Source: Endotrypanum monterogeii
Lineage: Eukaryota > Euglenozoa > Kinetoplastea > Trypanosomatida > Trypanosomatidae
Assembly: GCA_000333855.2 (NCBI GenBank)
Contig: KV784167.1
Coordinates: 1 to 63,545, forward strand
DNA length: 63,545 bases
Direction of reading: 5' to 3'
Shown here: positions 59,901 to 63,545 of the stretch, one piece after another
Layout of the letters: the number at the start of each line of letters is the position of its first letter
Position numbering within the stretch: position 1 is the first letter of the stretch
Position numbers and translations under genes: made by a program
Notes under the pieces: generated by a model
Database searches by the model: none
What the model saw: the letters and a program-made list of their open reading frames with translations, nothing else
Told to the model about the DNA's origin: nothing

Positions 59901-62752
59901 GTTCCCAAAGCCACTGGATCGCGTGCAAGGAGCACCACCAGTGAAGACACACACGGGATGAGCAGCGTTCGACACACACGCCTCAGAGGTGAGGCGAGAC
60001 CTGTGGCCGTGAAGGCCGCAAGCGCGAGCTCCCTTGTGCCAACCGCCAAGCCCGCGGCGAGAGAGCGATCCCTCGCAGCTCTAGAAGACGTCCCACTCGT
60101 CCGCAGCTCAGCCACACTGTGCACGCTGGCCCGGAGTAGCTCCACGTATGCACGCCGTCGAGGCACCGCAGACGATAGCGGGAAAACCCCCGTGTCTGAA
60201 GCCACCGTCACCGGCACGGAGTCAGACGACTCGCCCGCTGGTGTCGTCTGTACACCCCCTGCGCTCGACAGCGGCGAGAGCAGTCGCGAGTCTCTCGCAC
60301 ATCGGGAAGTAGAGGGGCTGCCAAGATTATCGTCGGCTGCGCCGCCGTTTGCAACCCTCTTGCCAACATTTCGCAAGCGCCAGTCCAACAAGTCGTCCAT
60401 CGACAGCGCCCCGGAAGTACTGACGGACGCTGTGAAAACCCCCGCTGTGCTCTCGTGGCGATCCAAAGTGGGAACACGTACACCGTGGTCCGCTAACCAG
60501 AGCGGCACCTCAGACGCCGCCCCGTCGGACAAACAGATGCGCTGTAAGAGGTATAGAACAATCATCTCCTCCTCCAACGCCCCTGCCGCCGAGGGCACAG
60601 CGACTGGGGCGGCCTGCAGCAAATCCACGTAGTCGGCAAAGGCATGAAGAAGAAACGAGAGTCCTGCGAGACAACGCAAGGCCCAGGTTGTGTCGGAAGG
60701 CCCATCGCCTGTTGCCCCCGGTACCCTGGTCACACTTTTGGATCGATCAGGGGTCTCTGCCGTCAGTCCCAACGCCGATAGATGCGGGGCAACGGCAAAC
60801 ACACGCGTCGTGGGGACAAACGCAGTATGCGATGACGACAAGCCGCTGTCCCCGCATTCAAGAAGCGTAACACACGGGCCCCCTGCATCGCTAAGTTTTT
60901 CCTCTAAGCAGCTGCCGAGTTGCACCGAACACTGCTGAGAAAGGCCCTCCACCACTGCCCCGCACTCGACGTCGCTGCCCAGACACGCGCTTTGGGGAAA
61001 AGATGAAGCGAGAGCAGCCCACCGCGCCGCACTCAACTGACTCTCGCGAAGCAGCAATACAGCAAGAAACGCGAGAAGCATTCGGCACGGATTCTCGGCA
61101 CCGGAGAGTACCTCCGCCTCGGCGCTGGAGCCCGTGTGCGCGGGGGTGGGCCGCCTCTCATCAACGATCTCTGATATGACAGTCCGCACGTCCTGCGAAG
61201 CCAGGTGAAACAACATATCCGCAGCACTGTCGACGGACGCGATCGACCTACTCACGGCTGCTGCAGGTCCCTCGCCACGCGCCTCTGAGGGGCCAGTATT
61301 TTTTTTCTCGATAGCAAACCCTGGCGCACATGCCACAAGGGCCTCCACAAGAGTGGGCGAGTCGCCCAGGATCCGCAGCACGCAATGACACTGCGCAAAC
61401 AGCTCCAGCACGTGAATCAGGTGAACTTGCACTTCAGCTTGCGCGGCCTGGGCCGACTTCTCTGCCACGGATCCACTCGAGTGCGCCTTTGGTGACGTCG
61501 CTGATGTCCGCTGATCCATCCTGTCCCGCTTCTCTCTGATACACGCGTACTGGTCAGCAGCACAGCGCAGGAGCCGTAGCATGAGCTTAACAAGCCGTGC
61601 CTCTAGGGTTATGGCTCGTCGCCGAAAGCCGTCAAGCCACAGAGGAGGGCGCTGCCGAGGATGAGCTCCGGTACTAGAGTGTGCGGCGTCGGCGCTGCTG
61701 ACACGTGTGCAGGAATATGTATCGATGTCACCACACCCGTACAAGCGAAGGGAAGTCTGCACACGGCGCAGACGACGCGCGATGCGGAGTAGTGGTAGGT
61801 CACCCTCCAGTGAACAAAGAAGGTCCTCTCGTTTCTCCTGTGCCATGGTACCGAGCACGGCACCCTTCATTCCTGAGTTGTGGTGATGGGAAGATGCGCT
61901 ATTGCCTCGGTGCTGCCGCTGGTCTAGTTGAGCACCCGGCGACAAGAGTGCAGGCGTGCTCAGATCGGCAAAGTAGGTGGAAATCTTTTCACGAGCTCCT
62001 TCTCTGCCTCTCGAAATGGAAGGAGCGGCTGACGCGAATGTCACACAGTCGAGGTGTAATGCGTGCAACTCATCGTCCAGTTGCATCTGCTGCAGTACCT
62101 CTCTCATCGGGCTCGCATCGCGTGCCATCAAATCCGTGCCCTGCACAGCTTTTGCGTCCATAGGTGCGGACACTTCGAGAGAAGGCAAAGGCTTCAGGAA
62201 TGCCACCTGCAACGTATCGCAGAAATTGACTGTCTCTGAAGTTGCGTCAATACCCTCACAAACCGCTGCAGGAGCGCTGCCCCCACGATCCGTTTCACTG
62301 GGGGCCCAATATACACTAAGAGCTTTTGCGCACGTCGGTGTATGGGTCGAGGTGTTGTCCGTGCCGCTGGAGGCGATGGTGCGTGCAACAGTGGCTGCAG
62401 TTGCAGCTCTGGTTGCATATCTTTGCCGCCGAAGGCGTGCCGAGAACCACGAATGCGGTAAAAGCGGCTGGGTGTCCTCTTCGGTTGAGCCACTGTCCTG
62501 CACCTCACGCTGCCCGCCGACAAGATCAATGGCCCTCTCGATGGCGAGGATGTCGGCACAGTCGCGCTGCATACCTACAACACCATCACAAGCAACAAGA
62601 AGATCTCGATAGGAGTTGCCCATGATGGCACGCAGGTCATGCTGGTTGGCCTCAATGCTTCGCTTAACCGTGGAGAGATAATGAAGCGTCTCATCCACGT
62701 TGTTGTGACGAAGGATACGGCACACCTCTTGCGCAGCTTCTTCCAGCGCCAT
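56981..62752 (-). CDS. COG1: COG1-like subunit of the conserved oligomeric Golgi complex, very long
   Basis: A 1923-residue protein starting at the ATG at 62752; upstream the frame has only a TTG. The COG complex tethers retrograde vesicles at the Golgi and so maintains glycosyltransferases there. The N-terminal 80 residues match COG1: a short helix (MALEEAAQEVCRILRHNNVD), then NQHDLRAIMGNSYRDLLVACD followed by GVVGMQRDCADI (family pattern 'LR.lVG.rYRdLl.aad.I..M...c..i'). Beyond that the protein is helical with many Ser/Ala/Gly-rich insertions and diverges. The C-terminus is low-complexity (Ala, Gly, Ser, Val) and ends ALWGTTQRGWSQLWGTR. Human COG1 is 980 residues and yeast about 417, so the length is extreme. 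Vps51-family relatives (for example exocyst or GARP subunits) are the alternative. Confidence rests on the N-terminal motif only. Confidence 0.72.
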   Translation of the reverse strand: MALEEAAQEVCRILRHNNVDETLHYLSTVKRSIEANQHDLRAIMGNSYRDLLVACDGVVGMQRDCADILAIERAIDLVGGQREVQDSGSTEEDTQPLLPHSWFSARLRRQRYATRAATAATVARTIASSGTDNTSTHTPTCAKALSVYWAPSETDRGGSAPAAVCEGIDATSETVNFCDTLQVAFLKPLPSLEVSAPMDAKAVQGTDLMARDASPMREVLQQMQLDDELHALHLDCVTFASAAPSISRGREGAREKISTYFADLSTPALLSPGAQLDQRQHRGNSASSHHHNSGMKGAVLGTMAQEKREDLLCSLEGDLPLLRIARRLRRVQTSLRLYGCGDIDTYSCTRVSSADAAHSSTGAHPRQRPPLWLDGFRRRAITLEARLVKLMLRLLRCAADQYACIREKRDRMDQRTSATSPKAHSSGSVAEKSAQAAQAEVQVHLIHVLELFAQCHCVLRILGDSPTLVEALVACAPGFAIEKKNTGPSEARGEGPAAAVSRSIASVDSAADMLFHLASQDVRTVISEIVDERRPTPAHTGSSAEAEVLSGAENPCRMLLAFLAVLLLRESQLSAARWAALASSFPQSACLGSDVECGAVVEGLSQQCSVQLGSCLEEKLSDAGGPCVTLLECGDSGLSSSHTAFVPTTRVFAVAPHLSALGLTAETPDRSKSVTRVPGATGDGPSDTTWALRCLAGLSFLLHAFADYVDLLQAAPVAVPSAAGALEEEMIVLYLLQRICLSDGAASEVPLWLADHGVRVPTLDRHESTAGVFTASVSTSGALSMDDLLDWRLRNVGKRVANGGAADDNLGSPSTSRCARDSRLLSPLSSAGGVQTTPAGESSDSVPVTVASDTGVFPLSSAVPRRRAYVELLRASVHSVAELRTSGTSSRAARDRSLAAGLAVGTRELALAAFTATGLASPLRRVCRTLLIPCVSSLVVLLARDPVALGTYSEGMCYQDGTRALDALRAALQRLPHQSPPHSSLSRTPDAEGVSSFSTLGQTWISIDTGNWWELVEQAALCAALQRCVTIALETVGFLDSCTVQGLVSSAHHMLQTIGKGGDTDLPHHIENSIGSGENAPRDCSSPSFAVARTWSTLLYVLRLHSLPTLGSASGTDEAGFCADSPHPAGCETGQRTTQGHSKGSTLAPLSRHTLCRDQRSSLSSQMTGIAWDRFRMHSTNPLISYAHQSPHTVFRESLFREDGLQWGRAACRAAKLFAPAFSEATCAQEKVQLQGPTDAFSIAALSASQQTQLVHILSGVRDILFSGWEMSCARKSGTTGDTAPAFLHMNGHAVEVLHQCLVSVVESVQAQAAMVVSLSGDEGAGFSSSRPAPLHMSIVGWLKDALQRVSLKLRDAETESAPNPSIEGVVYSYELSLLVRVYSDVLQRLQWLAPLSETTSVRQLGAEAELLYERAQAPWQKMLIHMYCDSIKQAYSPLLSLRQGIDGDLGSSAATRRVKGALRQMMHLNSSSWTCTPTGVQTAPQDGHSRSRQGDAYPLQPTPALLTLTQATLRRFHQALYGMSSRFSSSASSATHIPCVPLASGEGRGHGDATWATVLAEVGDTKGCGLDVLVSDGERQRLQEGLAAAAAELYEHELCPLIDCVCGGGSGVAEALAGASPAGCDDVSAVAPSTQSDADNVRLQWYMDVLFISSVWCGEGEHTGGSTSSPLNTGAGSVVTNLFACDTLGSSFGDEVAARVVEDGPLRKVVRHLQRTCDPVRWRGAVPLVLTAYRNFILSSGHIWVAHGYRPRDEGAEERHRDTAPRGPSVAAAAAAKPYIPTGAASGAPCPTGRLLIPREGVDRLTLLPIAMSSKADRASAPMGAGVPSTAISAHTASHVSGVYSFLPPMAAALNPNLPSSFSTTGPYPMSGSQAVAASAAGMISGDGVAVAAGVSPAAVASAASALWGTTQRGWSQLWGTR

Positions 62753-63282
62753 CGCCACTCTGTAGATCCCCTCCTCCAACGGACTTCCTTTCTTTTTCAA
62801 CCTTGCTCGCAGGTGTTCTCCAAAACAAAAACAAAAAAAAAGCGAAAAAAAATCGGAGGAGTGCAGAAGAAAGGAAGGGATCGAACTGAGCGTGGTGGTG
62901 TTGGTAGTGGTAGTGATGAGGTGAGAAAGGGGGAGACCGTGACGAATGCACTTGGAAGGCTGACCGAGTGCCTCGAAATATCACCAGAGATGGTCAAGGA
63001 AGAGAAAAAAAGAGGTGCTGCTGCCAGTTCTCCCCTCTTCTTTCCCCTCCCCCTCCTCACCTCCTCCCCCTTTTTTTTCCCCTCTTGTTACCCTTCCGCC
63101 TTCGTCTTGAGCAATTTTCTACGCGACCAACGACAGAAACAATGAACACACGATCTAACTAAGAGCACACGGAGACAGTCACGAGGAGTGGCACCTGTCA
63201 CTAGAGAAAGAGAAAATGTGAAAAGCAAAAAAAAAAAGGCTATCCTCGGCTCCCGCCACAGATGCACCGTCGGTGCACGTAT

Positions 63283-63334
<52 letters not shown>

Positions 63335-63545
63335 TTAGAAGCTGAAGGCTTCACTCGCTTCTCCACTTGAGGCACACAAGTTGCACCAGCGTTTTGAGTG
63401 TTACAGCACAGTGCTGATACGCAGTGCAATGATTGGCGGTGAGAGGGGAAGGGGAAACTGTGCTAGCAGACTTCACGGAATGCCGATGAGACCAGCAAGA
63501 CTCGAAGCGGTGGCGGAGCGGGCTGATAAAATATATATATATATA
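62753..63545. other. Upstream flank of the COG1-like gene
   Basis: It has A runs at 62823-62840 and 63229-63238 (T runs on the coding strand), a CTCCCC-rich plus-strand block at 63034-63090, a long (TG)n tract at 63286-63330, and the start of a further TA tract at 63530 where the window ends. No gene is supported. Confidence 0.45.
63286..63330. repeat. (TG)n microsatellite
   Basis: About 45 bases of perfect TG repeat, the longest in the window, upstream of the COG1-like gene. Confidence 0.96.

Overview
This window reads as nuclear DNA of a trypanosomatid, most like Leishmania and its relatives. The signs are long intronless genes that all lie on the minus strand, no recognisable promoters between them, AT- and dinucleotide-rich spacers full of pyrimidine tracts on the coding strand (as expected for spliced-leader trans-splicing), and GC-rich coding sequence. 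It looks like the inside of one directional gene cluster: I see no strand switch, no tRNA or rRNA gene and no CRISPR array. The species cannot be fixed from the sequence alone. No transposon or virus gene was recognised.

In transcription order (high to low coordinates) the genes are: a very large COG1-like Golgi tethering subunit (56981-62752); an ankyrin-RING protein, probably a ubiquitin ligase (52675-55287); the spliceosome subunit SF3A2 (51350-52081); a giant ATM/Tel1-type checkpoint kinase of 4911 residues that fills 35554-50289; an exportin-T-like tRNA exporter (30054-33557); a protein with two CCCH zinc fingers (25206-28193), followed by a 4.6 kb gene-poor spacer; a Golgi-type glycosyltransferase with fucosyltransferase-like motifs (18040-20553); a basic protein of unknown function (14959-16011); a diverged SelR/MsrB-like protein that has lost the catalytic cysteine position (12491-13438); a large, probably mitochondrial, helical-repeat (PPR-like) protein (8343-11687); an unrecognised 393-residue protein (5867-7048); a small protein resembling the proteasome assembly chaperone PSMG4 (4434-5000); a tail-anchored protein with two cytochrome b5 domains (3117-3773); and a broken PfkB sugar kinase of the LacC/1-phosphofructokinase type (299-about 1235).

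The genes do not form a pathway. They are the usual mixed housekeeping set of a kinetoplastid polycistronic unit, in which expression is set after transcription by trans-splicing, 3' UTRs and RNA-binding proteins. The points most worth a second look are the MsrB-like protein without its catalytic cysteine, the glycosyltransferase that could use GDP-fucose or GDP-arabinopyranose, the decayed sugar kinase, the GC-rich non-coding islands at about 17500-17990 and 21240-21850 (one with a perfect GC-rich palindrome), and an AT cruciform-like palindrome at 16744-16807. I found no convincing evidence for a wholly new multi-gene system.
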